DNA of 5,840 bases from Verrucomicrobiaceae bacterium UBA1938 (GCA_002336895.1 DDFC01000038.1:1-5840); one strand, 5' to 3'; shown: positions 1 through 5,840, numbered from the stretch's first letter. The notes: a model not told the origin generated them from the sequence alone. Made by a program: numbers and translations.

Positions 1-288
1 ATCGCCCGCCGTGGCTCCATTCGCCCTGGGCGAAAGCGTGACCTCGTAGCGTTTGTACCCAGCCATCCTGATCTCCACCAGATGACTCCTTTTGCGCGAC
101 AGCTCGATCTCCGCCGGCGTCGTGCCTGCGGGTTTATCATCCACCGTGATCGCCGCCCCCACCGGCTGGCTCGTCACATGGATGGTCTGGCTGCTGCCAT
201 GGATGATCGAAGCGCAGCTGCACAAGCAAACAGCGCCAGACACCAGAGCCGCCAGCGGGAGGCGCGGGAGGAAGACAGAAAATTTCAT
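1..288 (-). CDS. PEGA-domain lipoprotein, N-terminal part (runs off the left edge)
   Basis: The frame is open from an ATG at 288-286 to the window edge, giving 96 codons with no stop, so the C-terminus is missing. The N-terminus is a lipoprotein signal peptide: Lys2, a hydrophobic stretch at residues 5-22, and a lipobox-like L22-C23-S24-C25. Cys25 is the likely lipidated residue, which would anchor the protein in an envelope membrane. From about residue 36 the pattern is typical of PEGA: a short beta strand, SQPVGAAITVDDKPAG, then TTPAEIEL, and a closing GYKRYEVTL strand. PEGA domains are small beta-sandwich surface or envelope modules without known catalysis. The gene lies 73 bases downstream of another lipoprotein gene on the same strand, so co-transcription is possible. 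There is no Shine-Dalgarno sequence before the ATG. Domain call is good; exact function is unknown. Confidence 0.8.
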   Translation of the reverse strand, partial: MKFSVFLPRLPLAALVSGAVCLCSCASIIHGSSQTIHVTSQPVGAAITVDDKPAGTTPAEIELSRKRSHLVEIRMAGYKRYEVTLSPRANGATAGD

Positions 289-361
289 GAGCAAAGGAGC
301 AAAAGAGAACAGGGGCAAAAATGCAAAAGTGGAGACAGCAGCCTGCAGGGGCGTCAGGGCG

Positions 362-892
362 TTACAGAGGCAGCTTTGAGATCTCCTCCAGCCCCGCCTT
401 GATGCTTTCACGCATGGCCCCTTCAATGGCCAGCTTCAACCGCTTCACCCCCACAAAAGCCTCGCCCGCGCCCGTCGTGTGAGAGCGCCTGATGTTCTTA
501 TGCCACACCAGCCTGTCAGACTGCGCCTCCCGCACACGCCAGGACACATCCGCCGTCACCGTCATGCTAAAGCCCATCATCGGCCGGTCCAGCTCGATCA
601 GCCGCACCTCCAGACGGTAATCCGCATTGCCAGAGCGGAACACCCGCGAGAAAACATCATTCTGCTCGATCGTGGACTGAATCGCAGCCGCAAAATCCTG
701 ATTCGACACGGTAAAAGCCGACGGCCTCTTGGTTTCCTCACCACCCGTCACCGCCAGGACCACCGTCTTGTTAAATTTCCGCGTCGAAATCCCCGCAGGC
801 ACCATCGCCGTCGGGCTCGTCGGCGCCGCACAACTCGCCATGACGGCACAACAAACAACACACAGACTCAGGCGGGCAAAAAAGTGCTTCAT
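362..892 (-). CDS. Predicted lipoprotein of unknown function, 176 aa
   Basis: The signal peptide has Lys2 and Arg7, a hydrophobic core at residues 8-19, and a lipobox-like M18-A19-S20-C21, so Cys21 is the probable lipid attachment site. The mature part starts with a flexible Pro/Thr/Ala linker. A small alpha/beta domain follows: a KTVVLAV strand (42-48), a helix with the pattern FAAAIQSTIEQNDVFSRVF (67-85), strand ADYRLEVRLIEL (90-101), strand MTVTADVSWRV (110-120), and a C-terminal amphipathic helix (152-172). This order resembles envelope lipoproteins with TolB-N/LptE-like auxiliary folds. That comparison is inferred from the pattern only and I recognise no named family. The start at 892-890 gives a complete signal peptide. 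No Shine-Dalgarno is present, and a possible sigma70-type promoter lies just upstream. The stop is TAA at 364-362. Confidence 0.8.
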   Translation of the reverse strand: MKHFFARLSLCVVCCAVMASCAAPTSPTAMVPAGISTRKFNKTVVLAVTGGEETKRPSAFTVSNQDFAAAIQSTIEQNDVFSRVFRSGNADYRLEVRLIELDRPMMGFSMTVTADVSWRVREAQSDRLVWHKNIRRSHTTGAGEAFVGVKRLKLAIEGAMRESIKAGLEEISKLPL

Positions 893-904
893 GGAAATTT
901 TTAG

Positions 905-933
905 ATCAAACAGCCGTTCGCAACCAACTTCAA
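905..933 (-). promoter_or_regulatory. Candidate sigma70-type promoter for the 176-aa lipoprotein
   Basis: On the minus strand TTGAAG (933-928) and TTTGAT (910-905) are separated by exactly 17 bases. Each matches four of six consensus positions of the -35 and -10 boxes. The -10 box ends 12 bases before the lipoprotein ATG, so the transcript would have a very short leader, in keeping with the missing Shine-Dalgarno. If real, it uncouples the lipoprotein genes from the ietAS operon upstream. The match is weak and could be chance. Confidence 0.3.
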
Positions 934-963
934 AAGTCCCCAGGCACCGGCAAAAGATGGTGA

Positions 964-1278
964 CTATTTCGGCAGAAACAGCTTCACATCATCCACCCAC
1001 TGGGCATCAAGAGCCTTAAAGCAAATCTCCTGCCACCCCAAAATCAAAGCAAGCCCCCCATCCTTGATTTTGCCCCCTCCAAAATCCAATTCCTTGAATT
1101 CGGCCTCTCCCACCACACCCCCCCACCCTCGGGCAAGCCCCTGACCCCACCACACCCCGCATCTCCTCAGAAACTCCACATCCCACCGGCTTCCCAATTT
1201 CACCGGAATCCACGATTTCAGCAAATGCTGAAACAAAGCGACAAATGAATACAGGGCATCCTGTAGAAGGATCCGCAT
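964..1278 (-). CDS. Short Trp/Gly-rich hypothetical protein directly behind ietS, 104 aa
   Basis: The ATG at 1278-1276 follows the ietS TAG by 9 bases (TGGTGTGAG), a spacing that suits translational coupling, and the frame ends at TAG 966-964. I do not recognise the protein. It starts with a hydrophobic/amphipathic helix (residues 3-20, rich in Leu and Phe). The middle is rich in Gly and Trp (about 42-56), and the C-terminal part looks like ordinary folded protein (strand LALILGW, then an acidic-amphipathic segment ending VDDVKLFLPK). There are seven tryptophans in 104 residues and no signal peptide or clear transmembrane segment. For it being real: position, orientation, coupling distance and a believable C-terminal half. 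Against: no family match I know and a G-rich, low-complexity middle. If it is not a gene, 893-1287 is about 395 bases of non-coding sequence between ietS and the lipoprotein, holding only the candidate promoter. Confidence 0.42.
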   Translation of the reverse strand: MRILLQDALYSFVALFQHLLKSWIPVKLGSRWDVEFLRRCGVWWGQGLARGWGGVVGEAEFKELDFGGGKIKDGGLALILGWQEICFKALDAQWVDDVKLFLPK

Positions 1279-1287
1279 CTCACACCA

Positions 1288-3855
1288 CTACGCAGCATCC
1301 ACCGGCACCTGCATCAAGTTTTGGATCTCATTATAGAGGGTAATGTCGGCCGAAGTCTCAATACTCACGATCAGGCTGTAGCGCAGCGGCTTCTTGTGGC
1401 AGCGACGCCAAGGCGAGTCGTTCGGAAAGCTTCTGGAGGCCCACCAGCCTTTCTTTGGAAACACCGCAATGCGATCCATGGAAGCCAGGTCTGCCGCAGA
1501 TCCTTGCCACACATCCTGGATCAGCGAGCCTCCTTTGCCACGGAGTTTGGGGCCAAGCGCCCAGGCGCTGTCATTCAGAGGCCTCGCATCACTTCCTTCT
1601 TCTGTATCCGGCTCCTCATCCTCCTCATTGGCAGCAGCCGATACATGCTGCATGAAATCATCCTCACTCTCATCTTTGTGTCTCACACGAAAGCGCAGAA
1701 GAGCGCACCCGTAGCGATACCGGGAACCGGGAATGCGGTTGCTTGCAGAAGGATTGGGGGCGGCGAAGTATGAAAGGGTGACTCGCATCGTGCATGTCAC
1801 CGCCCCTAGGCTGCGCAGCAGTTCTGCTGGCAGATCGATGCGGTGTACATGGCAGTCGTTAAGGCTCGCATTGCCGGCGCTACCCTTGTAAGGGGTCAGT
1901 ACATCCTCGCGCAGCAGCGTCACCTCGCGCTGAGAGCTGTGGGTGGCACGTGCCACATCAGGCTCTCCATAGCCACAGCAGCGCAGCAGCCGGATGAATT
2001 GTTCGCGGTTCTGTCGCCGATGCGGGTTCAGTCCTGCCAGCATGGCGTCAGACCACCGGGCAGAGTGCACCAGCAGTCCGCGCACCGTCTCAGGCCGCAG
2101 ATGCGGGTACTCGGCAAGGATGGATACGGCCAGATGAGCCGCCAGGGCGGAGGCTGCGCTGGTGGCCCGAAAGGGGGCAATGGGGCGCATCTTGTAGTCT
2201 GCAGAGGTGCTCAAAAGATCCAGGGAATCCCGGCGCTCCACACTGCCATCGTGATTTCTCGCCACATTCCCTCCCTCCATGACAATCTCCGGCTTCAGGG
2301 GCCAGTGGCCATCCCACGTGCATGAAGTGCGGCTCAGCGGACTTAGCGCACCGCCCGGGGCTATCGGCACCAGCAGGCTCGATTCCGCATCCGTCTCCAG
2401 CACACGGTCACGTCGCGTCATGGCACCGACCGTCACTACATTCCATGCCTGGGCCGGGTCCTCGATTTGGCTCTGCTCATTCGTGGCCGCATATTGGTAA
2501 CCCGTATCCAAGGCAAAGGGGTCCACATTGCCAGCAGATACAATGATCAGGCGCTTGGGCTCATCGGGCTCCTCCGCACCAAAGGCACAATTGTCCAAGG
2601 CTGCGGACCACGCTGACGGCTGGCCGTGGATGTCGCCGCTGGCGGTGACTGCCATCACATACACCCGTTTACGGCCTGCGTCCCCAATCTCCGGGGTGGC
2701 AATCGCCTGGATAGTGACCGCCCCGTAGTTTTGCGGGTCGTGATCGATCTTCGGGTCGATCAATTTCACACCTTCCAGCTTATGCTGCTGATTCCAGGCA
2801 TCTCCTGCATCAGCCAGTCGCCGCACGTCTGCGTAAGCCGCCAGGCCGGCCATCAGAGTACCATGCCCGCTGCCCCGCTCGGAATCGCTCGGGTCTCTAT
2901 CCGGGAAGATCGTGTGATTGTCAGCCTCAGCCAAAACGGGAGCCAGGAGCGGATGTCCGCGATTGATTCCCGAATCAAGAATGCACACCGCAGGCGCATC
3001 TGCGCCAGGCGGGGTCATCTGCTGTAGCGCCAGCCCGATCCATTCATGCTGCTCATCTCCCGAAAGATCGCTGAGCTCATAATGCCAGGGCCTTGCCGCC
3101 CGGACCTCCGCCAGCGTGTTGAGCAGATCCAAGGAAGACTCAATCTGTTGTCGAGTGCCACTGCCCACCATGACGATGTGCTCGGGCAGCTTCAGCTTTT
3201 CCGGCCTCAATGACAGGCCGCATTGCGCAGCCCATGTTTCGAATGCCTCCACATTGGGTGGCGGATTTCGCCGGATCCAAAACTGCCACCAATGCACGGC
3301 CTCGTCTTCAGGCATCGGCTCGGCATCCGTCCACAGAGACTGCAAGGCCGCTCGTGCTATGCGGCTGACATTCGCCACCCATGGATTTGGAATGTTGCCC
3401 AAGTCAGTCGTTTCCTCGGCATATCGTTTGAACTTTCCTGCCAGCGCGGTCAGCTGCCCATACGGGACGTGAAGCAATACCCTCGTAAACTCCCGGCCAT
3501 CCTCCGTCCTCAGCAGTCTCGCTTGCAAGATCGAAATGGTGCTCCCCGTGGAGAGATCGTGAATGTCTTTGGAAGAAAATGGAAACCCAGGCTCGGAATC
3601 AATTTCGAGGATGAGGTCCACCCGCCCAGGCATGCCATGGTTGAGTCGGTCGAACTCGATGGTTTCAATCTCCCTCTCAACTGCCTGAATTTGTGCCGAG
3701 AGAGCCTGGTAGTGCTTCGAGCGTTCGACGTTGTGAATCTTCGACGGAGAGCGTTGACCAGCCGGCGCATTCACTCGCGTGGGCTCCGCCGTGATAACCA
3801 GATGTTTCAGCGTCGGTTTCGGGGATTGGAAAAACGGAAGCTGATCGGCTGGCAC
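1288..3855 (-). CDS. ietS: IetS: subtilisin-like (S8) serine protease, effector of an IetAS module, 855 aa
   Basis: This is an S8-family peptidase with all catalytic positions visible: Asp294 in ILDSGI, His331 in SGHGT, the oxyanion Asn443 in VSAGN, and nucleophile Ser566 in RATSAAS. The usual Gly of the GTS motif is Ala564. The protein has no signal peptide, so it should act in the cytoplasm. Residues 1-280 form the N-terminal extension of this subtilase group: a PTLKHLVI strand, a charged helix at 46-66 that may form a coiled coil, and alpha/beta segments. Residues 287-600 hold the protease fold, and 600-855 a C-terminal beta-rich domain interrupted by an acidic, probably disordered loop (about 728-757, with a run of Glu/Asp). 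The start codon is GTG (3855-3853); it is the first possible start after the ietA stop 15 bases upstream. No Shine-Dalgarno is present, so coupled translation is likely. Pairing with a AAA-ATPase gene identifies IetS, the toxic protease of the IetAS toxin-antitoxin/anti-phage module. Its substrate is unknown. A non-defence AAA/S8 pair is the alternative. Confidence 0.88.
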   Translation of the reverse strand: MPADQLPFFQSPKPTLKHLVITAEPTRVNAPAGQRSPSKIHNVERSKHYQALSAQIQAVEREIETIEFDRLNHGMPGRVDLILEIDSEPGFPFSSKDIHDLSTGSTISILQARLLRTEDGREFTRVLLHVPYGQLTALAGKFKRYAEETTDLGNIPNPWVANVSRIARAALQSLWTDAEPMPEDEAVHWWQFWIRRNPPPNVEAFETWAAQCGLSLRPEKLKLPEHIVMVGSGTRQQIESSLDLLNTLAEVRAARPWHYELSDLSGDEQHEWIGLALQQMTPPGADAPAVCILDSGINRGHPLLAPVLAEADNHTIFPDRDPSDSERGSGHGTLMAGLAAYADVRRLADAGDAWNQQHKLEGVKLIDPKIDHDPQNYGAVTIQAIATPEIGDAGRKRVYVMAVTASGDIHGQPSAWSAALDNCAFGAEEPDEPKRLIIVSAGNVDPFALDTGYQYAATNEQSQIEDPAQAWNVVTVGAMTRRDRVLETDAESSLLVPIAPGGALSPLSRTSCTWDGHWPLKPEIVMEGGNVARNHDGSVERRDSLDLLSTSADYKMRPIAPFRATSAASALAAHLAVSILAEYPHLRPETVRGLLVHSARWSDAMLAGLNPHRRQNREQFIRLLRCCGYGEPDVARATHSSQREVTLLREDVLTPYKGSAGNASLNDCHVHRIDLPAELLRSLGAVTCTMRVTLSYFAAPNPSASNRIPGSRYRYGCALLRFRVRHKDESEDDFMQHVSAAANEEDEEPDTEEGSDARPLNDSAWALGPKLRGKGGSLIQDVWQGSAADLASMDRIAVFPKKGWWASRSFPNDSPWRRCHKKPLRYSLIVSIETSADITLYNEIQNLMQVPVDAA

Positions 3856-3870
3856 GGCACGGGGACAGGT

Positions 3871-4854
3871 TTAGTGATTCAGAAACAGCCTCCGCTCTGT
3901 CAGCGCAGAGATCAGCATGGGCGTCGTCAGCATCTTGTAGCCACGTATGAGCATCTCCTTGGTGGCCTCTTCGCAGGCCCGGGTGATCTCCGCATAGTTC
4001 AGTCCCTTGGCAGCCTGTAGAATTTTCGACTTTTCCAGCTTGGCAGCATTCAGGCCTCGCAGCCGTGCCTGCACAGTTTCCCATACATGATCCTCTTCGG
4101 GCAGGCCGAACTCAATCAAGTCATCAAACCGACGATACAGCGCCTTGTCGAGCCGTTCGCCATGATTGGTGGCCGCGATCACGAGACTGTTGCTGGTGAG
4201 CTTTTCGATGAAGGTCAGAAAGCTGTTCAGCAGCCTGCGCATTTCGCCCACATCGCCCGTGAAGTCCCGCGTGTAGCCAATGCTGTCAAACTCATCAAAG
4301 AGATACACGGCACGCGTGCGGTTCACCGTTTCAAAGATCACGCGCAGCTTGGAGAGCGACTCGCCCAGATAGCGGGTGATCAGGCTGTCCAGCCGCACCA
4401 CGAAGAGAGGCAGCGCCAGCTCTGCTGCCAGCGCGGAGGCCGTCATTGTCTTGCCACAGCCGGGCGGCCCGGTAAAGAGCAGTCGCTGGCGTGGGCGCAG
4501 TCCATGCTCCTTCAGACGTGTGAGATTCTGCTGCTCCTCCAGGATGCGGCCTACGCGTAGGCGCAGCGGCTCCGCAAGGATGAGATCACTGATCTTGCAG
4601 GTGGGCTCTACATGCTCCAGCAGCTCTGCGGCTTCTCCCTGGGGCTGAGCCACATGGAAAATGGATAGGTTGGACTTGGGGGGCGATTTTCGCTGCTTGG
4701 CCTTGTCCACCAGCGACTTCAGCTCCGCAGCCAGTGCCTCGTGCCCACGTCGTGCCTCCGCCGCCGCCATTTGCAATGCGATGGCATAAAACCTCTCGTC
4801 ATCGCCGGTGCCATGACTTTGCAGTAGAGCTTTGATTTGTGTGGCAGTGGCCAT
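3871..4854 (-). CDS. ietA: IetA: AAA-family ATPase partner of the IetS protease, 327 aa
   Basis: This is a single-domain AAA ATPase of the classic type. An N-terminal helical region of about 60 residues is followed by a linker. The ATPase core holds Walker A GPPGCGKT (129-136, Lys135), a pore-loop-like Tyr162-Leu163-Gly164, Walker B VYLFDEFD (183-190, Asp187/Glu188), sensor 1 Asn230 in AATN, and arginine-finger candidates Arg241/Arg242 in YRRFDD. The small helical lid contains a GLNYAEI segment near 284-290. All residues for ATP hydrolysis and ring assembly are present, so the protein should be active. In the Agrobacterium ietAS pair the ATPase gene acts as the antitoxin or regulator of the subtilase. 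The same ATPase-first order and short spacing (15 bases to ietS) is seen here. The ATG start at 4854-4852 gives a complete helical N-terminus; only a purine-rich GAAAAG, not a real Shine-Dalgarno, lies before it. Other AAA proteases and IstB-like ATPases are excluded by the classic AAA second region of homology. Confidence 0.9.
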   Translation of the reverse strand: MATATQIKALLQSHGTGDDERFYAIALQMAAAEARRGHEALAAELKSLVDKAKQRKSPPKSNLSIFHVAQPQGEAAELLEHVEPTCKISDLILAEPLRLRVGRILEEQQNLTRLKEHGLRPRQRLLFTGPPGCGKTMTASALAAELALPLFVVRLDSLITRYLGESLSKLRVIFETVNRTRAVYLFDEFDSIGYTRDFTGDVGEMRRLLNSFLTFIEKLTSNSLVIAATNHGERLDKALYRRFDDLIEFGLPEEDHVWETVQARLRGLNAAKLEKSKILQAAKGLNYAEITRACEEATKEMLIRGYKMLTTPMLISALTERRLFLNH

Positions 4855-4901
4855 TGAGTTCTTTTCGTTATTTAATTAATCTAAAACACCGGGCGGTTCA
4901 A
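4855..4901 (-). promoter_or_regulatory. AT-rich leader of the ietAS operon
   Basis: The bases just ahead of ietA are much richer in A and T than the rest of the window (TTTAATTAATCTAAAA on the plus strand, 4871-4886). A TTGAAC box, matching four of six -35 positions, sits at 4901-4896 on the minus strand. The hexamer 17 bases after it (TAATTA) is a poor -10 match. This is the most likely place for the operon promoter because the preceding gene on the same strand ends 177 bases upstream, but the exact boxes cannot be fixed by eye. Confidence 0.3.
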
Positions 4902-4917
4902 TACGACAGAAGGAGCT

Positions 4918-4940
4918 TTCTTTGTGCTGGGTGCAAAGAA
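4918..4940. repeat. Perfect 7-base inverted repeat upstream of ietA
   Basis: TTCTTTG (4918-4924) and CAAAGAA (4934-4940) are exact reverse complements separated by nine bases. The element sits 64-86 bases ahead of the ietA start and 92 bases beyond the end of the DnaC-like gene. No T-run follows on the minus strand, so it is not a typical intrinsic terminator. A regulator-binding operator or a weak RNA hairpin would fit. Two overlapping short palindromes, TCATGA and TGATCA (4942-4950), lie right beside it. Confidence 0.45.
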
Positions 4941-5031
4941 TTCATGATCAATCGCTTAATCGGATGTCTCCATGGGGTAAATCTTCATGTTCTCTGCTGT
5001 TGAGCGCATCAAAGCTATGTGTTCCCCCCAC

Positions 5032-5664
5032 TCACCGATCCCAATAATCCCCCACCTCTGGCGGCACCTCGACCATCCAGCTGCCGTCGCGTTTGAGGCG
5101 GGAGGCGATGCGGCCGTCGAGCTGGTGTTCGATCTCGCGGCGGTAGAGGTTGGCGTCCATGAGGGTCCACTTGTTGCTGCGGAGCTGGAGGAGCTCGGCC
5201 ACGCGGCTGCGGGTCACGGCGCCCGCGCCTTTGTCCAGGGTGGCGCCGGAGCCGATGTCTTCGATGTAAATGAGGTCATAGCGGCTATAATCGCGCGGGG
5301 CGCGGAAGTCCTGCAGGTCCACGGCGGGGATGAGGTGGGCCACCTCAGGGCTGCGCTGACCGGTGGCGGTGGGGATCTTCCACAGGCCGCGTGCGGTGGC
5401 GCTGCGCAGGCAGGAAAGGACCTGCTTCAAGATATGCGTCTTGCCCACGCCGGAGGGGCCCAGCAGGCTGAGCCAGCGGCGTGGCGGCTCGTGGCGGATC
5501 ACCGCGCTGCACCAGGCCTGCACTGCCGGCAGCACCTCGCGCAGTCCAGGGTGGTAAACCTCAAACCGCCACGGCCACGCGGCCACATGCGGGTGGATCC
5601 CGGCATCATCGGCAGGGGCTGTCAGGGCGCGATCTGTGCGCAGGAGTTGGGCGGTGGATTGCAT
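5032..5664 (-). CDS. DnaC/IstB-like AAA+ ATP-binding protein, 210 aa
   Basis: The core carries Walker A GPSGVGKT (69-76, Lys75) and Walker B LIYIEDIG (131-138, Glu135-Asp136). A probable sensor 1 is Asn172 in MDANL, where helicase loaders usually have S/T-S/T-N-L. The box VII arginine is in DGRIASRL (183-190, Arg185). This order and the size fit the DnaC/DnaI/IstB group, whose members load the replicative helicase or assist IS21-type transposases. No istA transposase gene is next to it, so a helicase-loader-like role is the better guess, though its real partner is unknown. The ATG at 5664-5662 is the first start after an in-frame TGA 15 bases upstream; the bases before it are C-rich with no Shine-Dalgarno. 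It is on the same strand as ietA but 177 bases away, so membership in the ietAS operon is doubtful. Confidence 0.8.
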   Translation of the reverse strand: MQSTAQLLRTDRALTAPADDAGIHPHVAAWPWRFEVYHPGLREVLPAVQAWCSAVIRHEPPRRWLSLLGPSGVGKTHILKQVLSCLRSATARGLWKIPTATGQRSPEVAHLIPAVDLQDFRAPRDYSRYDLIYIEDIGSGATLDKGAGAVTRSRVAELLQLRSNKWTLMDANLYRREIEHQLDGRIASRLKRDGSWMVEVPPEVGDYWDR

Positions 5665-5682
5665 CGGTGTGGGGGAGTTTCA

Positions 5683-5710
5683 GGTTTAAAGTTCAAAGTT
5701 TAAAGTTGGG
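5683..5710. repeat. AGTTYAA heptamer tandem repeat
   Basis: Seven-base units run head to tail: GGTTTAA, AGTTCAA, AGTTTAA, then a partial AGTTGGG. The ten-base block GTTTAAAGTT occurs twice (5684-5693 and 5698-5707). It lies 19-46 bases upstream of the DnaC-like gene, so it overlaps where that gene's promoter or leader should be. Heptamer repeats of this kind occur between genes in several bacterial groups. Whether it is regulatory or only a slippage product cannot be told from one copy. Confidence 0.65.
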
Positions 5711-5719
5711 GCCGTGGCA

Positions 5720-5789
5720 GGAATGCCGTGGTGACTAGGAATTTGGGTCCGCAGTGCGTGGCGGGGGTGGGAATGCCCCGGTGACTTGG
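5720..5789. repeat. Diverged 20-base direct repeat with 50-base period
   Basis: The block GGAATGCCNNGGTGACTWGG occurs at 5720-5739 and again at 5770-5789, identical at 17 of 20 positions. Both copies are preceded by GTGG-containing sequence. The 30 bases between them are not obviously repeated. It could be a duplicated regulatory site or part of a dispersed intergenic repeat. Confidence 0.6.
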
Positions 5790-5820
5790 GGCGTGTTTCA
5801 TGCCGTTGATGGACTGCCCA

Positions 5821-5840
5821 CCTCTTCCTCTTCCTCTTCC
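5821..5840. repeat. CCTCTT hexamer microsatellite at the window edge
   Basis: CCTCTT is repeated three times and a further CC reaches the right edge, so the repeat may continue outside. On the minus strand one frame reads six Glu codons and then VGSPSTA and a stop at 5800-5798. It might therefore be the acidic tail of a neighbouring gene, but 14 codons are too few to call. Confidence 0.7.

Noticed and set aside
479..904. Plus-strand ORF opposite the 176-aa lipoprotein
   Set aside because: It is Arg/His-rich without motifs, while the minus frame has a signal peptide, a lipobox and a regular strand/helix pattern.
3223..4020. 265-codon plus-strand ORF across the ietA/ietS junction
   Set aside because: It lies antisense to two well-supported genes and spans their junction. 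Its translation shows no domain and has the Arg/His/Gln-rich look of a shadow frame.
3677..4084. 135-codon minus-strand ORF overlapping the ietA end and ietS start
   Set aside because: It is out of frame with both genes and shows no domain; it exists only because of their codon composition.
4918..4940. Intrinsic terminator of the DnaC-like gene
   Set aside because: The stem is only 7 base pairs and AT-rich, and no T-run follows it on the minus strand.
5032..5664. IS21-type insertion sequence, from the IstB-like protein
   Set aside because: There is no istA transposase, no terminal inverted repeats and no target duplication in the window.
4987..5703. 238-codon plus-strand ORF opposite the DnaC-like gene
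   Set aside because: The Ala/Gly/Val-rich translation is a typical antisense artefact of high-GC coding sequence. The minus strand carries clear Walker A and B motifs.
5683..5789. CRISPR array
   Set aside because: The repeats are seven bases in tandem or two diverged 20-base copies; there are no regular repeat-spacer units and no cas genes.
5798..5839. C-terminal end of a further minus-strand gene (six Glu codons, VGSPSTA, stop)
   Set aside because: Only 14 codons are visible and they come mostly from a hexamer microsatellite; this is not enough to call a gene.

Overview
The window looks like bacterial chromosome, and all six genes I can support lie on the minus strand. The most informative pair is a AAA-ATPase gene (3871-4854) followed 15 bases later by a subtilisin-like serine protease gene (1288-3855). 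This arrangement matches the ietA/ietS pair, first described as a toxin-antitoxin and plasmid-stability module on an Agrobacterium Ti plasmid and later recognised as an anti-phage defence system. Both proteins look full-length and their catalytic residues are intact, so the module appears functional.

Layout from right to left, in the direction of transcription: a repeat-bearing intergenic stretch (5665-5840) with a 7-base tandem repeat, a diverged 20-base direct repeat and a CCTCTT hexamer repeat; a DnaC/IstB-like ATP-binding protein (5032-5664); a 177-base AT-rich gap with a perfect 7-base inverted repeat; ietA; ietS; a short tryptophan-rich ORF of unknown function starting 9 bases after ietS (964-1278), which may be a third operon member or may be spurious; a 176-residue lipoprotein (362-892) with its own candidate promoter; and the N-terminal part of a PEGA-domain lipoprotein (1-288), which runs off the left edge.

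Organism: two predicted lipoproteins imply a bacterial envelope with exported lipoproteins. None of the genes has a convincing Shine-Dalgarno sequence. Moderately high GC, SD-poor genes, PEGA lipoproteins and AGTTYAA-type heptamer repeats between genes together suggest the Planctomycetota/Verrucomicrobiota group, most likely a Verrucomicrobium/Prosthecobacter-like bacterium. This is an inference from style, not from a marker gene.

How the genes may work together: IetA is expected to act as a AAA+ regulator or sensor, and IetS as the proteolytic effector that must be held in check until needed. The DnaC-like ATPase is separated from them by 177 bases and the lipoproteins by their own spacers, so I see no firm evidence that these belong to the defence module. 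The least explained element is the ORF directly behind ietS.
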